A DNA stretch of 19,930 nt, taken from the NCBI GenBank assembly GCA_002449595.1, contig DJXE01000133.1:1-19930 (forward strand), read 5' to 3'. A program made the translations under genes and the position numbers. Source of the stretch: Lachnospiraceae bacterium UBA7012 (lineage in GTDB: Bacteria > Bacillota > Clostridia > Lachnospirales > Lachnospiraceae). Numbering within the stretch: position 1 is the first letter of the stretch; every line of letters starts with the position of its first letter. Of the stretch, positions 1-9,431 are shown piece by piece. Under the pieces are notes generated by a model. It had not been told where the DNA came from, ran no database searches, and saw nothing but the letters and a program-made list of their open reading frames with translations.

Positions 1-1541
<1,541 letters not shown>

Positions 1542-1652
1542 CCGTTCTCTTAACAGTCCTTCCTGTATGTTAGTAAAGCCCGTACCGGCTTCTTGTCCTG
1601 TCCTGCCGCGGCTTATGCATCAGCCGCTTCTCTGCTGTCTTCCGTGTTCGGC

Positions 1653-2072
1653 TTATCCCTCAGCCGTTTCTTTCCTTCCTGCCTTATCCGCGCTCTCGTC
1701 CTCGTCGAAGGAATCGTAGATATCCCTGACGATGTCCATCACTTCTTCGCGCGAGATATTGCGGCACTTCGCCTCCGCGAGCGTCAGCCGCAGCGACTTG
1801 CGGATCGAGTCCATGGCGCGCTGCCGGTTCTCGTCCAGCGCGATGACCGCGCCGCGCCGCCGGTCCACCTTGACGTAGCCCTCCTGCTTCAGGATCGTGT
1901 ACGCCTTGTTCACCGTGTGCATATTGATGCCGATCTCGTCCGCCATCTGCCGCACGGAAGGGAGCACTTCCCCCTCCGCCAGCCGGGACATCGCGATGCC
2001 CTGTATGATCTGGTTGCAGAGCTGCTGGTAGATCGCCTCGTCACTGCTGAAATCGATCTCGATATATGTCAT
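1653..2072 (-). CDS. GntR-family (YtrA subfamily) transcriptional regulator upstream of clpC
   Basis: A 139-aa DNA-binding repressor-type protein. Residues about 10-78 form the GntR winged helix-turn-helix, with the typical GEVLPSVRQMADEIGINMHT recognition region and TVNKAYTILKQEGYV. The rest is only about 60 residues, charged and helical, with no FCD, UTRA or aminotransferase domain. That short tail defines the YtrA subfamily, which usually dimerises and often controls adjacent genes. I start at the ATG at 2072 because AAGGAG sits 8 nt upstream. A longer in-frame reading to 2132 would begin inside the promoter palindrome and lacks such a site. YtrA proteins usually neighbour ABC transporters; here the downstream gene is clpC, the place often taken by CtsR in other Firmicutes. 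Autoregulation through the palindrome upstream is likely but inferred. Ligand unknown. Confidence 0.92.
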   Translation of the reverse strand: MTYIEIDFSSDEAIYQQLCNQIIQGIAMSRLAEGEVLPSVRQMADEIGINMHTVNKAYTILKQEGYVKVDRRRGAVIALDENRQRAMDSIRKSLRLTLAEAKCRNISREEVMDIVRDIYDSFDEDESADKAGRKETAEG

Positions 2073-2080
2073 GCGCTCAT

Positions 2081-2086
2081 CTCCTT
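2081..2086 (-). promoter_or_regulatory. Shine-Dalgarno site setting the GntR start
   Basis: AAGGAG on the minus strand, 8 nt before the ATG at 2072. It is the reason for choosing the 139-aa form over the longer in-frame reading. Confidence 0.7.
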
Positions 2087-2124
2087 CCGAGCCGTGAAAC
2101 TGCTTAATGCAATGAGCCATGCAG

Positions 2125-2163
2125 AAGCCCATCTGTTATACGAATTGTATAACAGATGGGCTT
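2125..2163. promoter_or_regulatory. Perfect 17-bp inverted repeat, probable GntR operator
   Basis: Arms AAGCCCATCTGTTATAC and GTATAACAGATGGGCTT are perfectly complementary around a 5-nt centre, GAATT. The inner part, GTTATAC-N5-GTATAAC, has the symmetry expected for a dimeric winged-helix repressor. It covers the predicted -10 box and about 14 nt of the spacer, so a bound repressor would block RNA polymerase. It could instead act as a terminator hairpin for the SH3 gene upstream, but on the minus strand only two T residues follow the stem, and the promoter overlap favours an operator. Confidence 0.6.
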
Positions 2164-2172
2164 TATGGTCAA
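2144..2172 (-). promoter_or_regulatory. Predicted sigma-A promoter of the GntR-clpC unit
   Basis: On the minus strand, TTGACC (2172-2167) and TACAAT (2149-2144) are separated by exactly 17 nt, each one mismatch from the vegetative consensus. The start point would be near 2137, giving a leader of about 65 nt to the GntR ATG. The -10 box and most of the spacer lie inside the large palindrome described separately. Confidence 0.7.
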
Positions 2173-2217
2173 TCTCGTACACCCTTCATGCTCCCGCTTC
2201 CCGCGGGCTCCGGGCGA

Positions 2218-3408
2218 TCAGTTCTTGCCGTTGTTCAGGAACTCGTAGTCCATGTCGTCGTCGACGGCGAAGTTCCTGGGCTGGACCGGCTTGCGGACCT
2301 GTGTAGCGTCAGCGGCGGTCTCTGCCTGGGAAGGCTGTCTCTGCGGCATCGGCTGCGGTCTCTGCTGCTGTACCGGTGCGCCGGGCTGCTGCATAGGCCT
2401 TTGCTGCTGTGCGGGCATCGGGCGCTCTGCGCGCGGGATCGGCTGCTGTGCTCCCTGGACGGGGCGTCTCATTTCCTGCTGCTGCGGGCGGACCTGCCTC
2501 TCGGCTCCGGCTTCGCCGCGCTGCGCCGGCCGTCTCATCGGCTGGCCGTCCACGCCGCGCTGTGCGGGCCTTGCCGCGCCGGCTTCCTGCTGTCTCGCGC
2601 CGGGGCGTCTTGCCGCGCCGCCTGCGGGATTCTGTCCGCTGGGATATGCTCTGTTCCTTGCTCTCTGGCCTGCGCCTCTCGAGGAGATCGAGGAGACATC
2701 GTCGGCGTTTCTATTGCGCTGCCTGTCCCTGCGCCTCTGCTCCATGAGATCGACGTCCGAAGAGGTCGCGTCCCTAAGCCTGAGAAGAAGGAGGGCTGCC
2801 GCCACGAGGAGAAGAAGCGCGAGCACCGCGAAGATGATCATGAGTGTGCGCATCCTGGACGCGGCTGCCTTGTTCGTCTCCGCCTGTTCGCGGATCGTGT
2901 CGAACTGCGCGAGGTCGTCGATCTTGATGCGAAGGCCTTCCGCGTAGTCATACACGTACCACACGTCGCCGTTCTCATCCGGAACGTTCACGATCTGGTA
3001 CTTGCCGTCCGAAGAGGTGGCCGTATCCGCGGGGGCGGTATCCGCCGGAACCGCTGCGGGCTGCTCTGCAGGCTGCTCCGCCGGAACTTCCTCTGCCGGG
3101 GCTTCTTCCTGCTGGATGTTCAGGAAGTCGCTGCGAACGTAGCCGGCCTGGCCGTTGCTCAGCGTGATCTTGTACCACTGCTGTCCGTCGGAACCGGTCT
3201 CGGGATCTCCAACGTCGAATGTGTCGCCCGAATTGACGGTCCCCACGACCGATGAAGAAGTGGATGCCGTCTGGCGGACGTTGACGCTGCTGCCCTGCAC
3301 GGTCGCCGTCGCGGCGAACGTCGCGATGGAAGCGCCGAGCACGCCGATCAGCATCGCGGCGATCAGGCAGACCGCCAGAATTCTTGCTTTGACCCTTCTT
3401 GTCCTCAT
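2218..3408 (-). CDS. SH3-domain single-pass membrane protein with long disordered cytoplasmic tail
   Basis: A 396-aa protein of unknown role. Residues 1-33 look like a signal peptide (basic MRTRRVKAR, hydrophobic core, AATFAATA). Residues about 34-98 are a bacterial SH3 domain (SSVNVRQTASTSSSVVGTV, then GYVRSDFLN), a fold that often binds cell-wall peptides. A Pro/Ala/Glu linker follows, then a small segment (about 136-183), a transmembrane helix (about 187-211) and a tail of nearly 185 residues rich in Arg, Gln and Pro. The RRRDRQR cluster just after the helix fits the positive-inside rule, putting SH3 outside and the tail in the cytoplasm. The tail ends in an acidic motif, DDDMDYEFLN. Start: ATG preceded by GGAGG at 11 nt. 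It appears monocistronic with its own promoter. Confidence 0.85.
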   Translation of the reverse strand: MRTRRVKARILAVCLIAAMLIGVLGASIATFAATATVQGSSVNVRQTASTSSSVVGTVNSGDTFDVGDPETGSDGQQWYKITLSNGQAGYVRSDFLNIQQEEAPAEEVPAEQPAEQPAAVPADTAPADTATSSDGKYQIVNVPDENGDVWYVYDYAEGLRIKIDDLAQFDTIREQAETNKAAASRMRTLMIIFAVLALLLLVAAALLLLRLRDATSSDVDLMEQRRRDRQRNRNADDVSSISSRGAGQRARNRAYPSGQNPAGGAARRPGARQQEAGAARPAQRGVDGQPMRRPAQRGEAGAERQVRPQQQEMRRPVQGAQQPIPRAERPMPAQQQRPMQQPGAPVQQQRPQPMPQRQPSQAETAADATQVRKPVQPRNFAVDDDMDYEFLNNGKN

Positions 3409-3450
3409 AATTTAGTGTACCTCCAAGGTTTCATACACAATATATGGTTT

Positions 3451-3479
3451 ATTATAAACCCATTTTATGCCGTTGTCAC
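3451..3479 (-). promoter_or_regulatory. Strong predicted sigma-A promoter of the SH3-protein gene
   Basis: On the minus strand, GTGACA (3479-3474), a 17-nt spacer and a perfect TATAAT (3456-3451) precede the SH3 gene by about 45 nt. The -10 box sits within a short perfect palindrome, GGTTTAT-T-ATAAACC (3446-3460), a possible operator. The segment is AT-rich against a GC-rich background. Confidence 0.72.
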
Positions 3480-3488
3480 CAGTATCGT

Positions 3489-3516
3489 AAAAGAAATGCA
3501 TCCTTTGGAAAAGCAT
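3489..3516 (-). terminator. Weak possible terminator after purD
   Basis: On the minus strand an ATGC...GCAT stem with an inner TCC-AAA-GGA hairpin (unpaired TTT against T between them) is followed by TTCTTTT. The stem is short and imperfect, but it sits 12 nt after the purD stop and before the next promoter, the right place for the end of the pur genes. Confidence 0.4.
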
Positions 3517-3528
3517 CTCCCCCGCGCC

Positions 3529-4803
3529 TCAGATCTTATCCAGCGCGCTCCCGATATCGTGCCGCATATAGGCGCCGTCGAACGTCACCCACTGCACCGC
3601 CTCGTACGCTCTCGCGCGGGCGCCGATCAGTGTGTCCGCGACCGCCGTGACGCCGAGCACGCGGCCGCCGCTCGTCACGATGCTGCCGTCCTCCGCGAAC
3701 TTCGTTCCCGCGTGGAAGCAGAAGCAGTCGTCCACTTCGTCGAACTTCTCGAGCCCGGTGATCTTCTTTCCCTTTTCATAGTGCTCCGGATATCCGCCGG
3801 ACGCGAGGATGACGCACACCGCGGCATTGTCCTCGAACTCGAGGTCGATCCGGTCCAGCGTGCCGTTCATGCAGGCCTCCATCACGTCGATGAGGTCCGT
3901 CTTCATCCGCGGAAGGACCACCTGTGTCTCGGGGTCGCCGAACCGCGTGTTGTACTCGAGCACCTTCGGTCCATCCTTCGTCAGCATCAGTCCGAAGTAA
4001 AGGACGCCGGTAAAGGGCCGCCCCTCCGCCGCCATCGCGTCCACCGTCTTCTGGTAGATCTGCTCTTTGCAGATCGCATCGATTTCCGGCGTGTAGAACG
4101 GACTGGGAGAAAATGTCCCCATGCCGCCCGTATTCAGTCCGGTGTCGTTGTCCCCGATCCTCTTGTGATCCTGCGAGGTGGTCATGAGCGCGATGTGGCT
4201 GCCATCCACGAAGGCGAGCACCGAGACTTCGCGTCCCTGCATGAATTCCTCGATGACGAGCTCGTCGCCCGCGCTGCCGAACTTCCGCTCCGTCATGATC
4301 TCGCGGACGCCGGCCTGCGCCTCTTCCTTTGTGCCACAGATCAGGACGCCTTTGCCGAGCGCGAGGCCGGACGCCTTCAGGACGACCGGGTAGCTGCAGG
4401 TCTCAAGATACGCGAGCGCCGCATCCGGATCCGTAAAGATCTCATACGCCGCCGTCGGGATGCCGTATTTCTTCATGAGCTGCTTGGAGAACGCTTTGCT
4501 TCCCTCAATGATAGCTGCGTTCTTTCTCGTTCCGAACACGGCGAGCCCCGCCGCCTCGAACGCGTCGACGATACCCGCGCAGAGCGGGTCGTCCTGGCTG
4601 ACGACCGTGAGGTCGATCTCCTTTTCCTTTGCGAACGCGATCAGCTTGTCAAATTCCATGACGCCGATCGGCACGCACTCCGCGATCTGCGCGATGCCGG
4701 CGTTGCCGGGGGCGCAGTACAGTTTCTCAGTCCGGGGGCTTTTCACAAGTGCCTGTGCGATGGCGTGTTCCCGTCCGCCGCCGCCTACCAGAAGTAATTT
4801 CAT
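3529..4803 (-). CDS. purD: Phosphoribosylamine-glycine ligase (GAR synthetase)
   Basis: Second step of de novo purine synthesis: ATP-dependent joining of glycine to phosphoribosylamine to give GAR. At 424 aa it has the full family length. Visible: N-terminal Rossmann-like GGGGREHA (7-14); the ATP-grasp region with VLKASGLALGKGVLI (141-155); QDHKRIGDNDTGLNTGGMG (211-229); and the PurD signature RFGDPETQ (287-294). The segment that usually reads GPE-x-PL is SQDDPL here (69-74), a mild departure in an otherwise canonical sequence. AAGGAGG lies just before the ATG and overlaps the purN stop region; the two genes are 3 nt apart, so translation is probably coupled. It is the last gene of the purE-M-N-D run. 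Confidence 0.97.
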   Translation of the reverse strand: MKLLLVGGGGREHAIAQALVKSPRTEKLYCAPGNAGIAQIAECVPIGVMEFDKLIAFAKEKEIDLTVVSQDDPLCAGIVDAFEAAGLAVFGTRKNAAIIEGSKAFSKQLMKKYGIPTAAYEIFTDPDAALAYLETCSYPVVLKASGLALGKGVLICGTKEEAQAGVREIMTERKFGSAGDELVIEEFMQGREVSVLAFVDGSHIALMTTSQDHKRIGDNDTGLNTGGMGTFSPSPFYTPEIDAICKEQIYQKTVDAMAAEGRPFTGVLYFGLMLTKDGPKVLEYNTRFGDPETQVVLPRMKTDLIDVMEACMNGTLDRIDLEFEDNAAVCVILASGGYPEHYEKGKKITGLEKFDEVDDCFCFHAGTKFAEDGSIVTSGGRVLGVTAVADTLIGARARAYEAVQWVTFDGAYMRHDIGSALDKI

Positions 4804-4806
4804 CAG

Positions 4807-5396
4807 TCAGTCCTCCTTTTTGTTCGCGAACATGCCGATCGCTCTCGGGAGCAGTTCCCATTCCGCCTGTTCCATGACGCGGCGCTGCAGGATCTCTGGG
4901 GTGTCCCCCTCGCGCACCTCGACCGCCTTCTGCAGGAGGATCGGGCCGGAATCCATGCCCTCGTCGACGACGTGGACCGTCGCGCCGGTCACCTTCACGC
5001 CGCGCTCGAGCGCCTTCTCATGAACTTTCAGTCCGTAGTACCCGACGCCGCAGAACGAAGGAATGAGCGACGGGTGAATGTTGATGATCCTGCCGGGGTA
5101 AGCCCGGATGATCTGCGCCGGGACCGCGACGAGGAACCCGGCCAGCACGATGAGGTCGGGGTGAAGCGCGTCCAGCTGCGCGGCGAGCGCATCGTGGAAC
5201 GCCTCTCTCGTCTCAAAATCCTTCGGGGAGACGCAGAATGCGGGGATGTCCGCCTTCGCCGCTCTCTCCAGCGCGTACGCATTTTTATTGTTGCTGATGA
5301 CGCCGGCGATCTTCACGTTCTCCAGCGTACCGTCCGCGATGCGGTCGATGATCGCCTGCAGATTCGTGCCTCCGCCGGAGACGCAGACGGCGATGT

Positions 5397-5403
<7 letters not shown>
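4807..5403 (-). CDS. purN: Phosphoribosylglycinamide formyltransferase (GART, folate-dependent)
   Basis: Third purine step: transfers formyl from 10-formyl-tetrahydrofolate to GAR. 198 aa, normal length. Visible: the phosphate-binding start [15 protein letters not shown]; the catalytic region [12 protein letters not shown] with Asn108 and His110; and [17 protein letters not shown], where Asp151 matches the catalytic aspartate of the family. The ATG overlaps the purM stop (shared ATGCTGA), which indicates translational coupling. The need for a folate cofactor links it to folC elsewhere in the window. Confidence 0.97.
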
Positions 5404-6422
<1,019 letters not shown>

Positions 6423-6440
6423 TCGAAACCTCACTCTTTC

Positions 6441-6941
6441 TCAGTAATTTCCGTAGCCGACTTCCTGAAGGCGCTCGTCCTTCTTGATGACGCTCTCTCT
6501 CTGCTCCGCGATGAATGCCTGCAGCTTCTTGAGAAGCGCCTCGTCATTCATGGCCAGCATCCGAACCGCGAGCAGGCCCGCGTTCTTGCCGCCGTCGATC
6601 GCGACCGTCGCGACCGGGATGCCGCCCGGCATCTGCACGATGGAATAGAGGGAGTCCCTGCCGCCCAGCGATGCCGTGTGCATCGGCACGCCGATGACCG
6701 GCAGCGGGAAGAGTGCCGCGCACATTCCCGGCAGGTGAGCCGCCATCCCGGCGCCCGCTATGATCACCTTCAGTCCTCTCTCGAGCGCGCCCTGCGCGTA
6801 CTCGAAGAACACGTCCGGTTCCCGGTGCGCGGAGATGATGCGCATCTCGAAGGAGACCCCGAACTGCGTCAGCACGTCCGCCGCCTTCTTCATGACCGCC
6901 ATATCCGAATCCGATCCCATCACAATCCCGACTGTCGCCAT
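6441..6941 (-). CDS. purE: 5-(carboxyamino)imidazole ribonucleotide mutase (class I PurE)
   Basis: Converts N5-CAIR to CAIR in purine synthesis. 166 aa, full length. Visible: GSDSD (9-13) binding the nucleotide phosphate; SAHR (37-40) with the catalytic His39; GAGMAAHLPG (63-72); and PVIGVPMHTASLGGRDSLYSI. The loop after SAHR reads EPD rather than the common TPD. Class I PurE normally works with PurK, which supplies N5-CAIR; no purK is in this window. The ATG has GAGG 7 nt upstream. It is the first of four consecutive pur genes and is separated by a 78-nt AT-rich gap from the aminopeptidase gene, where a weak promoter may lie. Confidence 0.96.
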   Translation of the reverse strand: MATVGIVMGSDSDMAVMKKAADVLTQFGVSFEMRIISAHREPDVFFEYAQGALERGLKVIIAGAGMAAHLPGMCAALFPLPVIGVPMHTASLGGRDSLYSIVQMPGGIPVATVAIDGGKNAGLLAVRMLAMNDEALLKKLQAFIAEQRESVIKKDERLQEVGYGNY

Positions 6942-7000
6942 ATACTGTCCTCTCTTTCGCTATGCTGTGTGATCTAATTCTGTGTGGTGATACTTAAAAT

Positions 7001-7030
7001 ATTGTTCAGTGTGAGTTACTTAACTTTCAA
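7001..7030 (-). promoter_or_regulatory. Possible promoter for the pur genes
   Basis: TTGAAA (7030-7025, overlapping the end of the aminopeptidase gene) and AACAAT (7006-7001) lie 18 nt apart on the minus strand in the AT-rich gap before purE. The -10 match is only four of six, so this is tentative. No purine riboswitch or PurBox-like pair of sites was seen in the 78-nt gap. Confidence 0.3.
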
Positions 7031-9074
7031 GCGGAACGTTCAGCTCTTCCGTCCCCGGAAGGACAAACCTGCCCTCCCCCATGATCCGGATCTCGCTCCC
7101 GTCCGCGCACACCGCCGTGATCTCCCCGATCTCATCGTAAGGGATCGTGATATCGGTGTGGCAGTTGAAATACGCTTTTCCCCGATTGGTCTTCCGAAGG
7201 ATCGAGACGTCGTTGTCCTTCGCGACGAGGATCTTCCCGTCCGGGTTCTTCGTCACGAGGTCCTCCTCCTCGGAGTAGCACGTGTCGCCGACCGCGAAGT
7301 GCGGTCCGGTCTTCTCCGCGATCAGGATGTCCATGCGGTCGTCGATCCCGTAGTCGCGGATCATCCGGTAGGCCGTCGTGTTCGTTCCGATCGCGAACTC
7401 GCCCATCGGCAGCGTCTCGTGGTGGAACAGGATGTGTTCCTCAATATACTTCCTGCCTTCCTCCTGCGAGGAAAAGCCTCCGCATCTGTAATCCCGGATC
7501 TTCCCGTTCTCAAATGTGATCTCGAGATCCCGGAACTCCAGTCCGCTCAGGAAGACGCGCGGAACGTGCAGCTTTCCTTCCGTGCCCTGCAGCTTCGGCG
7601 ACGTAAACACCTCGCCGACCGGGATGTTGACGTCCGCCACGCAGTTTTCGAACAGGGACTCGGACGCGGGGTCCTTCAGCTCCTGCAGCGCGACGGTGAG
7701 ATCCGTGCGGTTGTCCCCGCGGCCTCTCACCCGGACGAAGCTCGCGCGGTCGAGCGCGTCGATCAGCACCTGCTGCAGGTCGCGGTACTTCCTGTAATCC
7801 AGCGTGTTGATGCGGATCGTCTCCTCAAAGATGTCCTCGAAGTGCTCCTCCGAGATCGCCGGCGTCGGGAACGAGATGATCGTGAAGCTCCGCTCCTCCC
7901 CGATGACCGCCTCATTGTACATCAGACCCGCCTTGCTGCGGTACTGCCCCGCGAGCCTGCGCTGCAGTTTGTCGAACGACGGCGCATGCGGGCTCTCCTT
8001 CGGGAGAAAAGGTTCATCGCCAAAGATCTCGATCACCGCCGGCCCGCCGTAGAGGACCGTCCTCTCGTGGAGCTGCTTATAAGCCGAAGCGAGCGCTTCC
8101 ACCCTGCGATTGATCAGCTCGTCATCCAGAAACAGCGCGAGGTCCTCGCTGTGGTCCTGAACGTACTGCCTGTTCGCGGGCGAGCCGGAATATCCTCCGG
8201 CCCCGCCGGGATAGCCTCTGTGAAGTGTGAGGATCTCCCTGGGCAGCGCCGCGGTGAGCCCAATCTTCTCCAGGTTCTCCATGCCCCGGCGCACCATGCG
8301 CTCAAAGCCGACAGGATAGATGATGCCTGCCGTCTTCTTTTTCGTAATATCCTTCCCTGTCGCCTCGAAGCCGATCCGGTACCCTTCCGTCCAGGTGTCA
8401 GCCATCTTGTGGATCGTCTCCTCCGGCAGCTCCATCATGTAGGAGGCGAGGCGAAGATCGTTTTCCGAAATATACTCGCCGTAGCGGTAGATGGTCCTGA
8501 GGTCGAAGAGATCCGCACCGGTCAGGATCGCGTGCGCCGGCTGCGGCTCGTCCGTGAGCTTTCTCGTCACCTCAAAGAGTGCCTCTTCCTCCGCGTAGTC
8601 CGAGAGGTAGAGCGTCATGATCTTCTTCAGGTGCCGGTACTCCGGCAGGTTCCCGTCCTGTGCCATCGCGTCCGTGAACGCCCGGTAGATCTCGAGGAAG
8701 AGCTCGAGCCGGACGACGACTCTCTCATGCGCCTGCTCATAGACGAACGGAATCGCGCTCCGCACCTCGTAGCACAGCGCGCTGAGGATGGGGCCGAACG
8801 TCTCGCCAAGCTGCGCGGCCGCGTACTCCGGATTCGCGTAAGAGCTGCCGTAATACTCCGGCAGGATGTCCTCGTAGAGGACGTGGTTGTGGGCCATCCA
8901 GACAGAGAGCGGCGCGGTGGCTGCCTCCGTCTCAAGGAACTTTCGTTCTTCTTCCAGAAGGAGCCAGAACGCGGCACCCTTGCGGAAATAATCCGTGAGT
9001 GCTTCCGTCTGGAGCGACTCCTTCCCTATCTCGGAGATCCGCTCGATCTCCAGTTCATATCTTTCTGAAACCAT
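7020..9074 (-). CDS. M29-family metallo-aminopeptidase with long N-terminal extension
   Basis: A 684-aa predicted cytoplasmic aminopeptidase related to AmpS/PepS/AmpT (MEROPS M29), two-metal exopeptidases that release N-terminal residues. The C-terminal half carries the family core: ENCVADVNIPVGEVFTSP (Glu488), LPMGEFAIGTNT (Glu559), TGPHFAVGD (His592) and CHTDI (His639, Asp641). The order and spacing of these metal ligands match the family. M29 enzymes are usually about 400-415 aa; here roughly 270-300 extra residues, helical and charged, precede the core (for example HNHVLYEDILPEYYGSSYAN at 63-82) and resemble nothing I can name. The ATG is 6 nt after the preceding stop, with only a weak site (GAG), so coupling to the upstream gene is likely. 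Substrate unknown. Confidence 0.85.
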   Translation of the reverse strand: MVSERYELEIERISEIGKESLQTEALTDYFRKGAAFWLLLEEERKFLETEAATAPLSVWMAHNHVLYEDILPEYYGSSYANPEYAAAQLGETFGPILSALCYEVRSAIPFVYEQAHERVVVRLELFLEIYRAFTDAMAQDGNLPEYRHLKKIMTLYLSDYAEEEALFEVTRKLTDEPQPAHAILTGADLFDLRTIYRYGEYISENDLRLASYMMELPEETIHKMADTWTEGYRIGFEATGKDITKKKTAGIIYPVGFERMVRRGMENLEKIGLTAALPREILTLHRGYPGGAGGYSGSPANRQYVQDHSEDLALFLDDELINRRVEALASAYKQLHERTVLYGGPAVIEIFGDEPFLPKESPHAPSFDKLQRRLAGQYRSKAGLMYNEAVIGEERSFTIISFPTPAISEEHFEDIFEETIRINTLDYRKYRDLQQVLIDALDRASFVRVRGRGDNRTDLTVALQELKDPASESLFENCVADVNIPVGEVFTSPKLQGTEGKLHVPRVFLSGLEFRDLEITFENGKIRDYRCGGFSSQEEGRKYIEEHILFHHETLPMGEFAIGTNTTAYRMIRDYGIDDRMDILIAEKTGPHFAVGDTCYSEEEDLVTKNPDGKILVAKDNDVSILRKTNRGKAYFNCHTDITIPYDEIGEITAVCADGSEIRIMGEGRFVLPGTEELNVPLES

Positions 9075-9080
9075 GGAAAC

Positions 9081-9428
9081 TCAAATAACTCCGTAATATA
9101 AGATCACGCCGCACAGGCACAGCACCACCGCGTTCAGCGCGAGCCCGATCCCCGAAAACAGCTGCAGCTTGTCCTCATCCTTGCCCGAAAACAGGGAGAG
9201 GATCAGCCCGGAGAGGGAAAACAGAAGGCACAGCATGACGACGATGCCAAGGCGCGGCGTCGCGCTCTCCCGCACATAGGAAAGCACAAGCGCGATGACG
9301 ATGGAGAACAGCGATATGACACCGAGGATCGCGCTCATGATCCCGGTCTCCGACTGCTTCTTGTTCGAGAACTTTATGCTTCGCGGGCGCTTTAACGCAC
9401 CCGTCCTGATACTCTGCTGCTCCTCCAC
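9081..9428 (-). CDS. Small three-helix membrane protein of unknown function
   Basis: 115 aa. A basic N-terminus (about 1-29, RPRSIKFSNKKQSETGIMS) is followed by three hydrophobic helices at about 30-51, 58-80 and 90-113, with a short charged SGKDEDK loop between the last two. No catalytic motif. It resembles small uncharacterised membrane proteins (DUF6142-like) that I associate with Lachnospiraceae; that link is from memory and unverified. The start is a GTG 3 nt after the pyrE stop, with GGAG 11 nt upstream. An internal ATG at residue 31 would delete the basic N-terminus and is less attractive. It sits between pyrE and the aminopeptidase, and spacing suggests cotranscription, but its role there is unknown. 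Confidence 0.7.
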   Translation of the reverse strand: MEEQQSIRTGALKRPRSIKFSNKKQSETGIMSAILGVISLFSIVIALVLSYVRESATPRLGIVVMLCLLFSLSGLILSLFSGKDEDKLQLFSGIGLALNAVVLCLCGVILYYGVI

Positions 9429-9431
9429 AGG

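Noticed and set aside
2173..2217. CCCGC-GGGAA-GCGGG hairpin just after the SH3 gene, possible terminator
   Set aside because: The stem is good but no T-run follows on the minus strand, and the next element is the GntR promoter; not called.
3415..4797. 460-codon plus-strand frame opposite purD
   Set aside because: Antisense shadow caused by GC-rich codon use; no ribosome-binding site or domain, and purD is unmistakable on the other strand.
7000..7019. AT-rich gap before purE as a purine riboswitch
   Set aside because: The whole gap is 78 nt and lacks the conserved three-way junction and loop sequences of a purine aptamer.
6984..9068. 694-codon open frame on the plus strand opposite the aminopeptidase gene
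   Set aside because: It mirrors the real gene's third-position GC bias, its translation is rich in Arg, Asp, Val and Leu with no recognisable domain, and the minus strand carries clear M29 motifs.
9336..9428. Basic N-terminus of the small membrane protein as a signal peptide or separate peptide
   Set aside because: The first 29 residues are hydrophilic and basic and are followed directly by a membrane helix; this is better read as a cytoplasmic N-terminus.
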